NCBI GenBank assembly: GCA_000403215.2
Contig: KE159549.1
Location: 414,797-461,147 of the forward strand
DNA: 46,351 bases
Reading direction: 5' to 3'
From: Lachnospiraceae bacterium A4
GTDB lineage: Bacteria > Bacillota > Clostridia > Lachnospirales > Lachnospiraceae
In this document: piece after piece, positions 16,673 through 25,401 of the stretch
Position numbering within the stretch: the first letter of the stretch is position 1
Layout: the number at the start of each line of letters is the position of its first letter
Made by a program: the position numbers and the translations under genes
The notes under the pieces: generated by a model
What the model saw: only the letters and a program-made list of their open reading frames with translations
The model's database searches: none
Told to the model about the DNA's origin: nothing

Positions 16673-18138
16673 TGTAACACCCCGCTTTCCCGGAACTTGA
16701 GTATAGGTTCTATTTCATCCCGATATTTGAAGACAACTTCAAGTGTTTTGGAATCGTAGACATAAATTTTGTCAACTAACCTATGTAAAAGATCCTTTGA
16801 CAAGAAATCGCCTTCGTAGAATTCCAATAGAAGCCGGATGTATGGGTTATGTGGGGAAAAGCGCACTTTCAAGCGTTCAAGGGTGGATTTCAGTTCTAAT
16901 GCCAATTCCATCTGCTTTTTCAGAAGGCAGACAAGAGTTTCCTGTATTTGTTCCTCTTTGATGCTGATGATTGAACATTTTGAGTAGTCCGCATCCCTTT
17001 GTGAAATAGTGGTATAACGATATTTCATGCCATGCTTTTCATAATAGTTCCGTGTGCGGTACATCTTGAGTCCTGTGTTCCCGCTGTAAACCAATCCGGC
17101 AAAAATATCATCCGGCGAATCAATATCTGAATGACAGTAACGGCTTGCCCTGTTTTTTTCCAGCTCCTGCATACAAATACGCTGGACCTCAAAGAATATT
17201 TCACGGCTTATGATGGCCTCATGGGTATTTTCCGTTATTATCCAGTCCTCATAAGGGATATTCTTGATTTTGGTAAGGTTTTTAGAGAGGTTTTTCCTCT
17301 TTTTCCCCATTGCCAGATCCCCGGTATAAGTGCGGTTGCTTAGGATGACTTTAACGGTAACGCCCTGCCAGATGCTGTTTTCGTAACGCGGAGCTTTTAC
17401 AGCGCCTGCCAGAAACTGATAACGCATTGGTGCTGCAATATTGCTTTCATTCAAGAGCCGGGCAATTTGAAAATTTCCCATACCTTCAAGTTTCCATTGA
17501 AAAATCTGCCGTACTGTAGGTGCTGTTTCCTGATTGACAATCAGGTGGTGTGGGTCAGCCGGATCTTTGCAGTAGCCATAAGGTGGCACATTCCCGTAAT
17601 ATAGTCCGTTTTTCCGTTGGATTTCTTTTGCAGTAAATATCTTGCGGGAGATGTCTTTTGCATAGGCTTCATTCACGATGCCTTTGATCATGGTGTCTAA
17701 CGGCTGAAGGGCACTGCTTTCCAACTGTTCTGAGTCATAGTTGTCATTGACCGCTATAAAGCGGACTTTTAAGACAGGAAACACCATTTCAAGGTAATTT
17801 CCGGTTTCTATATAGTTCCTTCCAAAACGTGACAAGTCTTTTACCACAATACATGAGATACGTTTCTTTTTTACATCCTCCATCAAACGGTTCCATTCAG
17901 GACGGTCAAAATTCGTTCCGGTTTCTCCGTTATCAGAGTAAATATCCACAATTTTTAATTCTGTTTTAGTTTTTACAAAGCTTAACAGCAAGTCCCTTTG
18001 GTTATTCAGTTTTTCTCCCTTTGCAGCTTCCTCCCCTGATATGCGCAGGTATAATCCGGTTGGGTAAACATCAGGAGCAGTACCAAAAGCGTTCATGGCG
18101 GCTGTATCAGCAATTCTGCCTGTTCTTTTATGCGGCAT
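16669..18138 (-). CDS. Large serine recombinase with degenerate zinc ribbon, middle gene
   Basis: This 489-residue recombinase carries catalytic Ser34 in LYLRIS and VVKDLSRFGRNYIE. Where a zinc ribbon usually reads G-x-x-x-C-x-x-C-G, this protein reads GLVYSGNTGLKM, so the first Cys pair is lost. The protein is also 50-60 residues shorter than its neighbours. A loss of the ribbon could change att-site choice or make the protein a helper that works only with its neighbours. GGAGGTG in the end of the upstream gene is its ribosome site (start nine bases later). Confidence 0.9.
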   Translation of the reverse strand: MPHKRTGRIADTAAMNAFGTAPDVYPTGLYLRISGEEAAKGEKLNNQRDLLLSFVKTKTELKIVDIYSDNGETGTNFDRPEWNRLMEDVKKKRISCIVVKDLSRFGRNYIETGNYLEMVFPVLKVRFIAVNDNYDSEQLESSALQPLDTMIKGIVNEAYAKDISRKIFTAKEIQRKNGLYYGNVPPYGYCKDPADPHHLIVNQETAPTVRQIFQWKLEGMGNFQIARLLNESNIAAPMRYQFLAGAVKAPRYENSIWQGVTVKVILSNRTYTGDLAMGKKRKNLSKNLTKIKNIPYEDWIITENTHEAIISREIFFEVQRICMQELEKNRASRYCHSDIDSPDDIFAGLVYSGNTGLKMYRTRNYYEKHGMKYRYTTISQRDADYSKCSIISIKEEQIQETLVCLLKKQMELALELKSTLERLKVRFSPHNPYIRLLLEFYEGDFLSKDLLHRLVDKIYVYDSKTLEVVFKYRDEIEPILKFRESGVLQ

Positions 18139-18142
18139 CCGT

Positions 18143-19798
18143 CTACACCTCCCTTGCTATGAGCTTATCGGAAACAGCGTCTGGCAGGAAATGCAGCAGC
18201 TTTTCAAACTCATCTGGGAACCGAAAAACAATGTGTATGCGGTTTTTGGGATAAATGTATATCTTTTTTACCATAGATATCAGCATTTTGCGGTTGAGGA
18301 CGGGAGATTCCATATATTTTCGGAACTCGTCTATATGGGATGTATCTGCCTTGAATGCGGCAGTCAGTCCATCCTGCTGTGTGGTCATGTTGTCCAATGC
18401 CGCTGACAGTTCATTTACCTGCTCCTGATATGATTCCTTTAAGTCCAGGTATTCATCCTTGTTTAGCAAGCCTTCATGGTAATCCTCATAAAGGGAGGAA
18501 AGGAGCTGCTGGTATTTTTGCAAAGAGACTTCCGCATGTTGGATTTCCTGTGTCAATGTCTTTACTTCGGCCTGCTGGATGGGAATGTTTTCCAGGTGGG
18601 AAAGCATCTGCTCCATATCAGTCAGGTCATTTATGTATTGACGTAACGTGCTTAACACAGTCTGTTCCAGATAGGACTCATTGATACAGAATCCTTTGCA
18701 GCATGTAGTATGGTTGGAAAGATAGCAGCCATAATAGAAATAGCTTTTGTTTTTCTTTACCGTCTGCTTGCGGTTGCAGCTCTGATGGCAGTTGCCGCAG
18801 TATACAATGCCCGAGAAGGGATAAATCGTTTCCTGTCCGGCGGACTGGTGCGTATCTGTATCCAGTATGTTGTGAACCAGATCAAAATCATTTCGGCTGA
18901 TAATAGCTTCGTGAGTACCTTCCTTGCGGAACCAGTCTTTCTGCGGTCTTGCGACAGGTTTTCGGATCTTGTAATTGGGCCGGTAGGTCTTTCCCTGAAC
19001 CATCGTACCAGTATATATTTCATTTTCAAGGATACGCCTTACTGTAGTACCATACCACTTCGGTGTGCTGTAGACCTGGAAAGCAGTTTTTGCGTGGCTG
19101 CCGCTTTCCTGTTTGTACCTGATGGGTGTGGGCACCTTCATCTGGTTTAATAAAGCTGCAATCTGCTGGTTGCTCTGACCTTCAATTCTTTTTGCAAAAA
19201 TGAGCCTGACAATATTGGCGGCAGGCTCATCTATGGCAAGCTTATTTTTGTCCGTTTCCAAACGCTTGTACCCATAGGGGACAGAGGGGCTTACAAAATC
19301 ACCCTGCCTGCGCTTTACATCCAGATTGGAGCGCACCTTTACTGATATATCCCGGCTATAAGCATCATTGATTAAATTCTTGAACGGCAGAAGGAGCTGG
19401 TCAGAAGATGAGTTGTTGTAAAGACTGTCATAATTATCATTGATTGCAATGAAACGGATGCCAAGAGTCGGGAAGATTCGTTCTATATAACGTCCGACCT
19501 CTATGTAATTGCGTCCGAATCGTGACAGGTCTTTAACAATGATACAGTTGATTTGTCCTTCTTTGATACCTTCAAGCATATTCTGAAAACCAGGCCGGTT
19601 AAAATTTACCCCTGTATACCCGTCATCGGAATAGTGCCTTACCAGGCATAATTCAGGGTGGCTTTCGGTATAGTGCTGAATCAAAGCCTTTTGGTTATTG
19701 ATGCTGTCGCTTTCTTCTTTATCACCATCCTCCTTTGAAAGGCGGGTGTAATCTGCCGCCATCCATTCTTTTAGTTCGTCATTTACATTCATGATCAT
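18143..19798 (-). CDS. Large serine recombinase, first gene of the triple operon
   Basis: The 551-residue protein has catalytic Ser21 in YTRLS, IVKDLSRFGRNYIE, a recombinase domain (GTTVRRILENEIYTG), an intact zinc ribbon (VYCGNCHQSC with later paired Cys around GCYLSNHTTCC) and a coiled coil near 420-480. It is the promoter-proximal gene. The ATG at 19798 is close to the GGAAAGG site; ATG 19792, two codons on, has better spacing and may be the true start. With the two genes after it, it forms a triple-recombinase operon of the kind seen in Clostridia mobile elements. Confidence 0.92.
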   Translation of the reverse strand: MIMNVNDELKEWMAADYTRLSKEDGDKEESDSINNQKALIQHYTESHPELCLVRHYSDDGYTGVNFNRPGFQNMLEGIKEGQINCIIVKDLSRFGRNYIEVGRYIERIFPTLGIRFIAINDNYDSLYNNSSSDQLLLPFKNLINDAYSRDISVKVRSNLDVKRRQGDFVSPSVPYGYKRLETDKNKLAIDEPAANIVRLIFAKRIEGQSNQQIAALLNQMKVPTPIRYKQESGSHAKTAFQVYSTPKWYGTTVRRILENEIYTGTMVQGKTYRPNYKIRKPVARPQKDWFRKEGTHEAIISRNDFDLVHNILDTDTHQSAGQETIYPFSGIVYCGNCHQSCNRKQTVKKNKSYFYYGCYLSNHTTCCKGFCINESYLEQTVLSTLRQYINDLTDMEQMLSHLENIPIQQAEVKTLTQEIQHAEVSLQKYQQLLSSLYEDYHEGLLNKDEYLDLKESYQEQVNELSAALDNMTTQQDGLTAAFKADTSHIDEFRKYMESPVLNRKMLISMVKKIYIYPKNRIHIVFRFPDEFEKLLHFLPDAVSDKLIAREV

Positions 19799-19861
19799 TC
19801 ATCCTTTCCAAAAACAAATTCAGAATAACCTAAAAATATAAATGCACATTGCTTCCCCTCT

Positions 19862-19890
19862 ATCATATATAATAAAAGGCGCAAAAGCAA
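19862..19890 (-). promoter_or_regulatory. Promoter of the recombinase operon
   Basis: On the minus strand TTGCTT (19885-19890) and TATGAT (19862-19867) have a 17-bp spacer. It lies just after the stop of the preceding small gene, so the recombinases can be expressed apart from it. Confidence 0.6.
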
Positions 19891-19900
19891 GGATTTCAGA

Positions 19901-20161
19901 TTATTCGCAATGAGACAGGGTACTAAAATAATCCTGAAGCAGTTCCTGAAAAGATCCGCCTTCGCTGCAAAAAGAAACCTTCACAACAGTATTTTTGCAT
20001 CGGAAACAATAAGGATTTTTAATATCTCTGATAAAATTTTGTATTCTGTCCGTCTTTTTCATAGTGGTGTCTATTTTGACATCGCTGATGTCAACCAGAT
20101 TTTGGATGTCAACTGTCTGAATGTCAGTCTGGCATAATAGATTGGTCTGCTGATTGTCCAT
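19901..20161 (-). CDS. Small mobile-element protein (DUF6870-like)
   Basis: The start at 20161 (MDNQQTNLLC) is preferred because GGAGG lies four bases before it; a longer frame from 20242 lacks this. The 86-residue protein carries DIQTVDIQNLVDISDVKID, a basic R/K stretch, then NPYCFRCKNTVVKVSF, with a Cys-x2-Cys pair. Very similar short proteins are common next to recombinases in Lachnospiraceae elements; DUF6870 is my best family match from memory. Its role is unknown. It may act with the recombinases, since it is encoded on the same strand immediately upstream. Confidence 0.65.
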   Translation of the reverse strand: MDNQQTNLLCQTDIQTVDIQNLVDISDVKIDTTMKKTDRIQNFIRDIKNPYCFRCKNTVVKVSFCSEGGSFQELLQDYFSTLSHCE

Positions 20162-20358
20162 ATTTCCTCCATCTGTATATTCTATACAATCTATGCTTGT
20201 TAATAGTTGTCCTATTCTAAATCTACACATACCTCCCATCACCGTCTCCTGCGCCCTCCCCGGCCGCGTTGCCTGGCTGCACTGAATTGATTTTACCGAA
20301 ATGGAGTGATAATATACTTCTAAAGATGAAGTGCAGTAAAACAGGGGGAGAGATATTT

Positions 20359-20415
20359 ATGGAAATGGGGAATACTGGATACAGAAAGATATGGCAAAGG
20401 AGATTTTTATTATGA
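20359..20415 (+). CDS. 18-residue leader peptide coupled to the next gene
   Basis: GGGGGAG (20344-20350) precedes an ATG at 20359 that opens an 18-codon frame (MEMGNTGYRK, then a basic-hydrophobic end). Its TGA stop overlaps the next gene's ATG as ATGA. The ribosome site of that next gene lies inside this frame. This is the layout of translational coupling. The peptide itself may have no function. Confidence 0.4.
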   Translation: MEMGNTGYRKIWQRRFLL

Positions 20416-20756
20416 GTGATGTATGGTTAAAGGTTTCACAGTTTTTAGGCAGCTTAAATGGAGAAAATATAAACAGGGAAAGCTATGTGCGCACCCCGGA
20501 ATATGTTAAAGCGCTGGAAGCATGGAAGGAAACCGAGCAGGAATGGGAGGCATTTCTGGAAACTTTATCTGAAGGACAGCGGGAAAAAGCGGAAGAAATG
20601 AAGGAGTGCCTGGAGGACTTTGCATCCGCCCAGGAGAAGCGTGCTTATATCCAAGGATACGCAGACTGCGTACAGGTGCTGTACCATATGGGAATTCTGA
20701 AAGAGAATGGTGAACTAGTCTTGTGTATGAAAAATATAAGTGCGAAACATGAATAA
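20412..20756 (+). CDS. Helical mobile-element protein (DUF6809-like)
   Basis: The 114-residue protein is strongly helical and acidic: a segment with YVRTPEYVKALEAWKETEQE, then a Glu/Lys-rich helix and a C-terminal helix with YIQGYADCVQVLYHMG. The ATG at 20412 is chosen over 20391 because AAAGGAG (20396-20402) is well spaced only for the former. Similar short helical proteins of the DUF6809 type occur in Lachnospiraceae mobile elements; the match is from overall pattern only. It is divergent from the recombinase operon and closed by a strong hairpin at 20761-20791. Confidence 0.6.
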   Translation: MSDVWLKVSQFLGSLNGENINRESYVRTPEYVKALEAWKETEQEWEAFLETLSEGQREKAEEMKECLEDFASAQEKRAYIQGYADCVQVLYHMGILKENGELVLCMKNISAKHE

Positions 20757-20760
20757 AGAT

Positions 20761-20791
20761 TGTGAGCCAGAAGTGATAACTCTGGCTCACA
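20761..20791. terminator. Hairpin between convergent genes
   Basis: TGTGAGCCAGA (20761-20771) and TCTGGCTCACA (20781-20791) form a perfect 11-bp stem with a nine-base loop, right after the stop at 20756 and ahead of the convergent FUSC gene. T-runs are weak, so it may act mainly as an mRNA 3' end. Confidence 0.6.
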
Positions 20792-20848
20792 GAAGTAATT
20801 TTGATTCTGATTGCTTCTGGCATCGACATGAAATATCAAGTAGCAGTA

Positions 20849-22132
20849 TTAAATGTGGCGTTGCCATATCAGTGGTTCGTAGCGCCTTTTTAGCAGTTTT
20901 ACGACATCGTCTGCCGGAAGCCGCTCTACCGATTCATCATATATGCCAGGAATGGTACCGAAGGTGTAGGTCTTTTGAAAATCTGTCATGGTTTTCAGAT
21001 GTTTCAGCGCTTTTGTTTTAGTTGCGTCTTTGTGGTAGATTTTAAGGTAGGTATAGCCAGGGTAGTCTTGGGAGGAATAGCACAGGAACTTATACTGTGT
21101 AGCATCCTTTCGGACTGTCAGTGTTTGATAGGCGGCCTCTATTTTTTCTGTCAGATCCACAGCCATGATGTAGACTACGGGTTCCCCTTCAGGCAGGGGA
21201 TGATGGATATAATTTCTATAAGGGGAACGGCGCAGTTGTTCATAAATTTGGCATGCTCCTGGATTGTTTAGCTGTTGAAAATAGATAAAAACATTATCAT
21301 TATCAACAACGTTCTGAAAACTTTCCAACCCTATGGATTGCAACGCATGCACGATTTCTGATGCCTGTCCATAGGACATTTCACATTTATAAGGATAACT
21401 GTTTTTTAAGGGATCGTAAATAACGGCTCCGTCCATCAGGATCACTGGGAACCTCAGACGAATGCCCTGTGTAGCCTCTAAAAAGGAGGCAGGTGTGCGC
21501 ATAGTCATAATAGTGAAAGGGAGTCCTTCTTCTAACATTCTGTTTAACTCTACCCGGCTGAAATCTGATAGATGAGAGTCTCGTGTTAGAAGTACTTCAT
21601 CCAGCCCTGTCACGAAAAGAGTATCCTTTTGTCTATGACGGGGCAACTGAAAATTGTTGACCAGCATACCAATGCCAACTCCCAGTAGAGTGTCCACCAC
21701 ACGATTTACTACAAACAGGCAAGGATTTTCGTCTCCGATATGTACCATGGTGATGCTGAGGTACACCACACAGGAAAAATAAGCCGCACTTTGCAATTTT
21801 AATACTACAGCCGTATACAGGGAAGCCATAACGCATAGTGCCACAACGGCGCAATAACAGGCATAGGGGAGTTGCAGTGGCAATAGAAATTTATACTGCA
21901 GTAAGATCGTCAGCAGACCATATAGGGCACCGATAAAAGTACCGCAGATTCGCTGTTTTGCTATAGATTTACTGCTGATGCGGTCCGGCTGCATACATTG
22001 CAGTGCCGCCAGTGCTATATAGAATAGAATACCACTGCGGCAATTGATTTGGTAAATCAGAAAGCAGAGTAGAACAGCCACGCCGGATTTAATGATGCGT
22101 GCGCCTATCTTGGGAAGGTATATTTTTCTCAT
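20849..22132 (-). CDS. FUSC-type membrane protein fused to a degenerate HAD domain
   Basis: The 427-residue protein starts at ATG 22132, behind AGGGGAA. Residues about 10-155 form several membrane segments of the FUSC/aromatic acid exporter type. From about 168 it continues as a HAD-like (Cof-type) hydrolase domain: LFVTGLDEVLLT in place of the usual D-x-D-G-T-L-L, then FTIMTMRT, and LMDGAVIYDP. The nucleophile Asp is Gly, the following D-G-T is D-E-V, and the C-terminal metal motif G-D-x-x-N-D is FGTIPGIYDES. The HAD part therefore looks catalytically dead and may bind a ligand or regulate the channel. The gene follows carB on the same strand with a 74-bp gap and may be co-transcribed. Confidence 0.75.
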   Translation of the reverse strand: MRKIYLPKIGARIIKSGVAVLLCFLIYQINCRSGILFYIALAALQCMQPDRISSKSIAKQRICGTFIGALYGLLTILLQYKFLLPLQLPYACYCAVVALCVMASLYTAVVLKLQSAAYFSCVVYLSITMVHIGDENPCLFVVNRVVDTLLGVGIGMLVNNFQLPRHRQKDTLFVTGLDEVLLTRDSHLSDFSRVELNRMLEEGLPFTIMTMRTPASFLEATQGIRLRFPVILMDGAVIYDPLKNSYPYKCEMSYGQASEIVHALQSIGLESFQNVVDNDNVFIYFQQLNNPGACQIYEQLRRSPYRNYIHHPLPEGEPVVYIMAVDLTEKIEAAYQTLTVRKDATQYKFLCYSSQDYPGYTYLKIYHKDATKTKALKHLKTMTDFQKTYTFGTIPGIYDESVERLPADDVVKLLKRRYEPLIWQRHI

Positions 22133-22206
22133 AGGTAAGTTCCCCTTTAAGCCTGTTATTATATTTGCATTTCTAATCAAACAGACTCTATTTACATGAT
22201 GTCCTC

Positions 22207-25200
22207 TTACAACTGCGCCACATCTACCAGCGTGAGCCTTTTACTTGCGTTCTCCAGACTTGTGACCAGCGCCTTCGCCGTGTCCATGGCTGTGATACAG
22301 TTGACCCCGGTCTCAATGGCGATACGGCGGATCAGGAAACCGTCCCTGCTCTTGTCCCGCCCCTGGGTGGGGGTATCAATGACCAGATCGATTTTGTGTC
22401 CTAGTATCAGATCCATAACCGTGGGGGACTCCTGGGAAATTTTGTTCACTTTCCTGGCTTTCACGCCCGCCTCGTTTAATGCCGCAGCTGTGCTCTTGGT
22501 GGCATAGATGGTATAGCCCAACTTCTCAAAGCGCCTGCCGATTTCAATGACCTCATGCTTGTCCGCATCTTTTACTGTGATGATTATGTTCTTGTGTTTG
22601 GGAAGGTTCACTCCCGCACCCAAAAACGCCTTGTAGAGAGCCTCATTGAAATCCTTTGCAATCCCCAGACATTCCCCGGTGGACTTCATCTCCGGTCCCA
22701 GGCTAATCTCCGCACCTCGTATCTTCTCAAAGGAGAACACTGGCATTTTGACGGCATAATACTCCGCCTCTGGCTGTAGACCTGGAATGTACCCCAGTTC
22801 TCTTATGGTTCTGCCGATGATGACCTCCGTGGCCAGATCCACAATGGGAATCCCTGTCACCTTGCTGATATAGGGCACCGTTCTGGAGGAGCGAGGATTG
22901 ACCTCGATGACATACACCTCTTCGCCGATGGCGATAAACTGAATATTGATCAATCCCTTTACATGCAGGGCCCTGGCCAGTCTCGCAGTGTAATCCGCAA
23001 TCTTTTCTTTCACGGCGTCCCCGATGGTAGGAGCGGGATACACGGAAATACTGTCCCCGGAGTGAACTCCCGTCCGCTCAATATGCTCCATAATACCGGG
23101 AATCAAAATATCCGTGCCGTCACATACGGCGTCCACCTCAACCTCCTTGCCCATCAGATATTTGTCCACCAGAATGGGGTGATCCTGGGCAATGCGGTTG
23201 ATAATCTCCATGAACTCCTCAATCTCGGCGTCGGAGATGGCAATCTGCATCCCCTGACCGCCCAGCACATAGGAAGGGCGCACCAGCACCGGATATCCCA
23301 GTCTGTTGGCAACCTCCTTCGCCTCCTCGGCGGTATAGACCGTGCCGCCCGCCGCACGGGGAATCTTCGTCTGCTCCAGTATCCTGTCAAACAGCTCCCT
23401 GTCCTCCGCAGCATCCACATCCTCCGCCTTGGTGCCAAGAATCGGCACACCCATCTTCATCAGGCTCTCGGTCAGCTTGATAGCCGTCTGCCCGCCGAAT
23501 TGCACCACCGCTCCGTCGGGATGTTCAATATTTACAATTGACTCCACATCCTCCGGCGTCAGCGGCTCAAAATATAACTTGTCCGCAATGTCAAAGTCCG
23601 TGCTCACCGTCTCGGGATTGTTGTTGATGATAATCGTCTCATAGCCCGCCTTGGAAAACGCCCATGTGGCGTGCACGGAACAGTAATCGAACTCGATGCC
23701 CTGGCCGATGCGGATGGGGCCGGAACCCAGCACCAGCACCTTTTTCCGCCCTTCTGTCCTGCGGGCTTCACACTCACCGCCGAACACAGAGTAATAATAG
23801 GGCGTGGAAGCGGCAAACTCCGCCGCACAGGTATCCACCATCTTGTAGACCGCAACAATACCGTTGTCGTAACGCAGCTTTTTGATCTCCTCCTCCGGCA
23901 CGCCCGTGAGCCTGGAAATCACATTGTCCGGGAATTCAATCCGCTTTGCCTCCCGCAGAAGCTCCACTGTGAGAGGACCTTCCTTAAGAGCCTGCTCCAT
24001 CTCCACCAAAATGGCAATCTTGTCAATGAACCAAACATCTATCTGGGTGAGTTCGTGTATGGTATCGTAATCCATACCCTTGCGGATGGCCTCCGCAATC
24101 ACGTAAATCCGCTGGTCATCCACTTTTTTCAGGCGCTCCTTCAGCTCATCCACGGACAGGGCGCTGAAATCGTAACTGAGCAGGCAGTCCACATGCTGCT
24201 CCAGAGAACGGATCGCCTTCATCAGCGCGCCCTCAAAATTATTACAAATGCTCATCACTTCGCCCGTGGCCTTCATCTGGGTGGTCAGCGTGCGCTTTGC
24301 CGTGATAAATTTATCGAAAGGAAGTCTCGGTATCTTTACCACACAATAATCCAGCGTGGGCTCAAAGCTTGCATAGGTTTTGTGGGTGATGGCGTTTTTG
24401 ATTTCATCCAGGGTAAATCCCAGCGCAATCTTGGCCGCCACCTTGGCAATGGGATATCCGGTGGCCTTGGATGCAAGCGCGGAGGAGCGGCTCACACGGG
24501 GATTCACCTCAATCACACAATATTCAAAGCTGGTAGGATGCAGCGCAAACTGCACATTGCACCCTCCGGTAATCTGCAGTTCGTTAATAATCTTGAGGGC
24601 GGAGGTTCGAAGCATCTGATACTCCTTGTCGCTCAAGGTCTGGGAAGGCGCTACCACGATACTGTCCCCGGTATGCACACCCACAGGGTCAATATTCTCC
24701 ATATTACATACGGTGATGCAGTTGCCCATGCTGTCCCGCATAACCTCATACTCGATTTCTTTCCAGCCCGCGATACAGCGCTCCACCAACACCTGTCCTA
24801 CGCGGGACAGACGCAGCCCGTTCTCCAGAATCTCCTCCAGCTCCGCCTGGTTGTGAGCAATGCCGCCGCCGGAGCCGCCCAGAGTGTACGCTGGACGAAG
24901 CACCACGGGATAGCCGATGGTGTTAGTAAACGCAACGCCGTCCTCCACACTCTCTACCACCAGGGACGCCGCACAGGGCTCACCGATGCGCTCCATCAAA
25001 TCCTTAAACTCCTGGCGTCCCTCCGCGTTGCGGATGGTCTGGGCAGTGGTTCCCAACAGTGTTACATTGTGCGCCTTCAAGAAACCGGACTCCTCCAGCT
25101 CCATTCCCAGATTCAGCCCCGCCTGTCCTCCCAGCGTGGGAAGAATGCTGTCGGGCTTCTCCTTCTCAATAATCTGCTCCAGCACCCTGACAGTCAGCGG

Positions 25201-25401
25201 CTCCACATACACCTTGTCCGCAATATCCTTGTCCGTCATGATCGTTGCAGGATTGGAGTTCACCAGAATGACCTCCACGCCTTCTTCCTTTAAGGAGCGG
25301 CACGCCTGTGTGCCTGCATAGTCAAACTCAGCCGCCTGCCCGATGACGATGGGGCCGGAGCCGATTACCATAACGCGCTTTACATTTGGATTCTTAGGCA
25401 T
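22207..25401 (-). CDS. carB: Carbamoyl-phosphate synthase large subunit
   Basis: At 1064 residues this is full length. It has the duplicated ATP-grasp layout: first half with VMVIGSGPIVIGQAAEFDYA and LGGSGGG loop, second half with VLVLGSGPIRIGQGIEFDYC and LGGQGMQI, then a C-terminal allosteric (MGS-like) domain ending near DTPTQGRDKSRDGFLIRR. The enzyme makes carbamoyl phosphate from ammonia (delivered by CarA), bicarbonate and two ATP, for pyrimidines and arginine. The start overlaps the carA stop by eight bases. Its G+C-rich codon use differs clearly from the FUSC gene beyond it. The long plus-strand open frame opposite is a composition shadow. Confidence 0.97.
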   Translation of the reverse strand: MPKNPNVKRVMVIGSGPIVIGQAAEFDYAGTQACRSLKEEGVEVILVNSNPATIMTDKDIADKVYVEPLTVRVLEQIIEKEKPDSILPTLGGQAGLNLGMELEESGFLKAHNVTLLGTTAQTIRNAEGRQEFKDLMERIGEPCAASLVVESVEDGVAFTNTIGYPVVLRPAYTLGGSGGGIAHNQAELEEILENGLRLSRVGQVLVERCIAGWKEIEYEVMRDSMGNCITVCNMENIDPVGVHTGDSIVVAPSQTLSDKEYQMLRTSALKIINELQITGGCNVQFALHPTSFEYCVIEVNPRVSRSSALASKATGYPIAKVAAKIALGFTLDEIKNAITHKTYASFEPTLDYCVVKIPRLPFDKFITAKRTLTTQMKATGEVMSICNNFEGALMKAIRSLEQHVDCLLSYDFSALSVDELKERLKKVDDQRIYVIAEAIRKGMDYDTIHELTQIDVWFIDKIAILVEMEQALKEGPLTVELLREAKRIEFPDNVISRLTGVPEEEIKKLRYDNGIVAVYKMVDTCAAEFAASTPYYYSVFGGECEARRTEGRKKVLVLGSGPIRIGQGIEFDYCSVHATWAFSKAGYETIIINNNPETVSTDFDIADKLYFEPLTPEDVESIVNIEHPDGAVVQFGGQTAIKLTESLMKMGVPILGTKAEDVDAAEDRELFDRILEQTKIPRAAGGTVYTAEEAKEVANRLGYPVLVRPSYVLGGQGMQIAISDAEIEEFMEIINRIAQDHPILVDKYLMGKEVEVDAVCDGTDILIPGIMEHIERTGVHSGDSISVYPAPTIGDAVKEKIADYTARLARALHVKGLINIQFIAIGEEVYVIEVNPRSSRTVPYISKVTGIPIVDLATEVIIGRTIRELGYIPGLQPEAEYYAVKMPVFSFEKIRGAEISLGPEMKSTGECLGIAKDFNEALYKAFLGAGVNLPKHKNIIITVKDADKHEVIEIGRRFEKLGYTIYATKSTAAALNEAGVKARKVNKISQESPTVMDLILGHKIDLVIDTPTQGRDKSRDGFLIRRIAIETGVNCITAMDTAKALVTSLENASKRLTLVDVAQL

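Noticed and set aside
23671-25293. 540-codon open frame opposite carB
   Set aside because: It is antisense to a clear, full-length carB with G+C-rich third positions, which create long shadow frames. No ribosome site or family pattern is seen.
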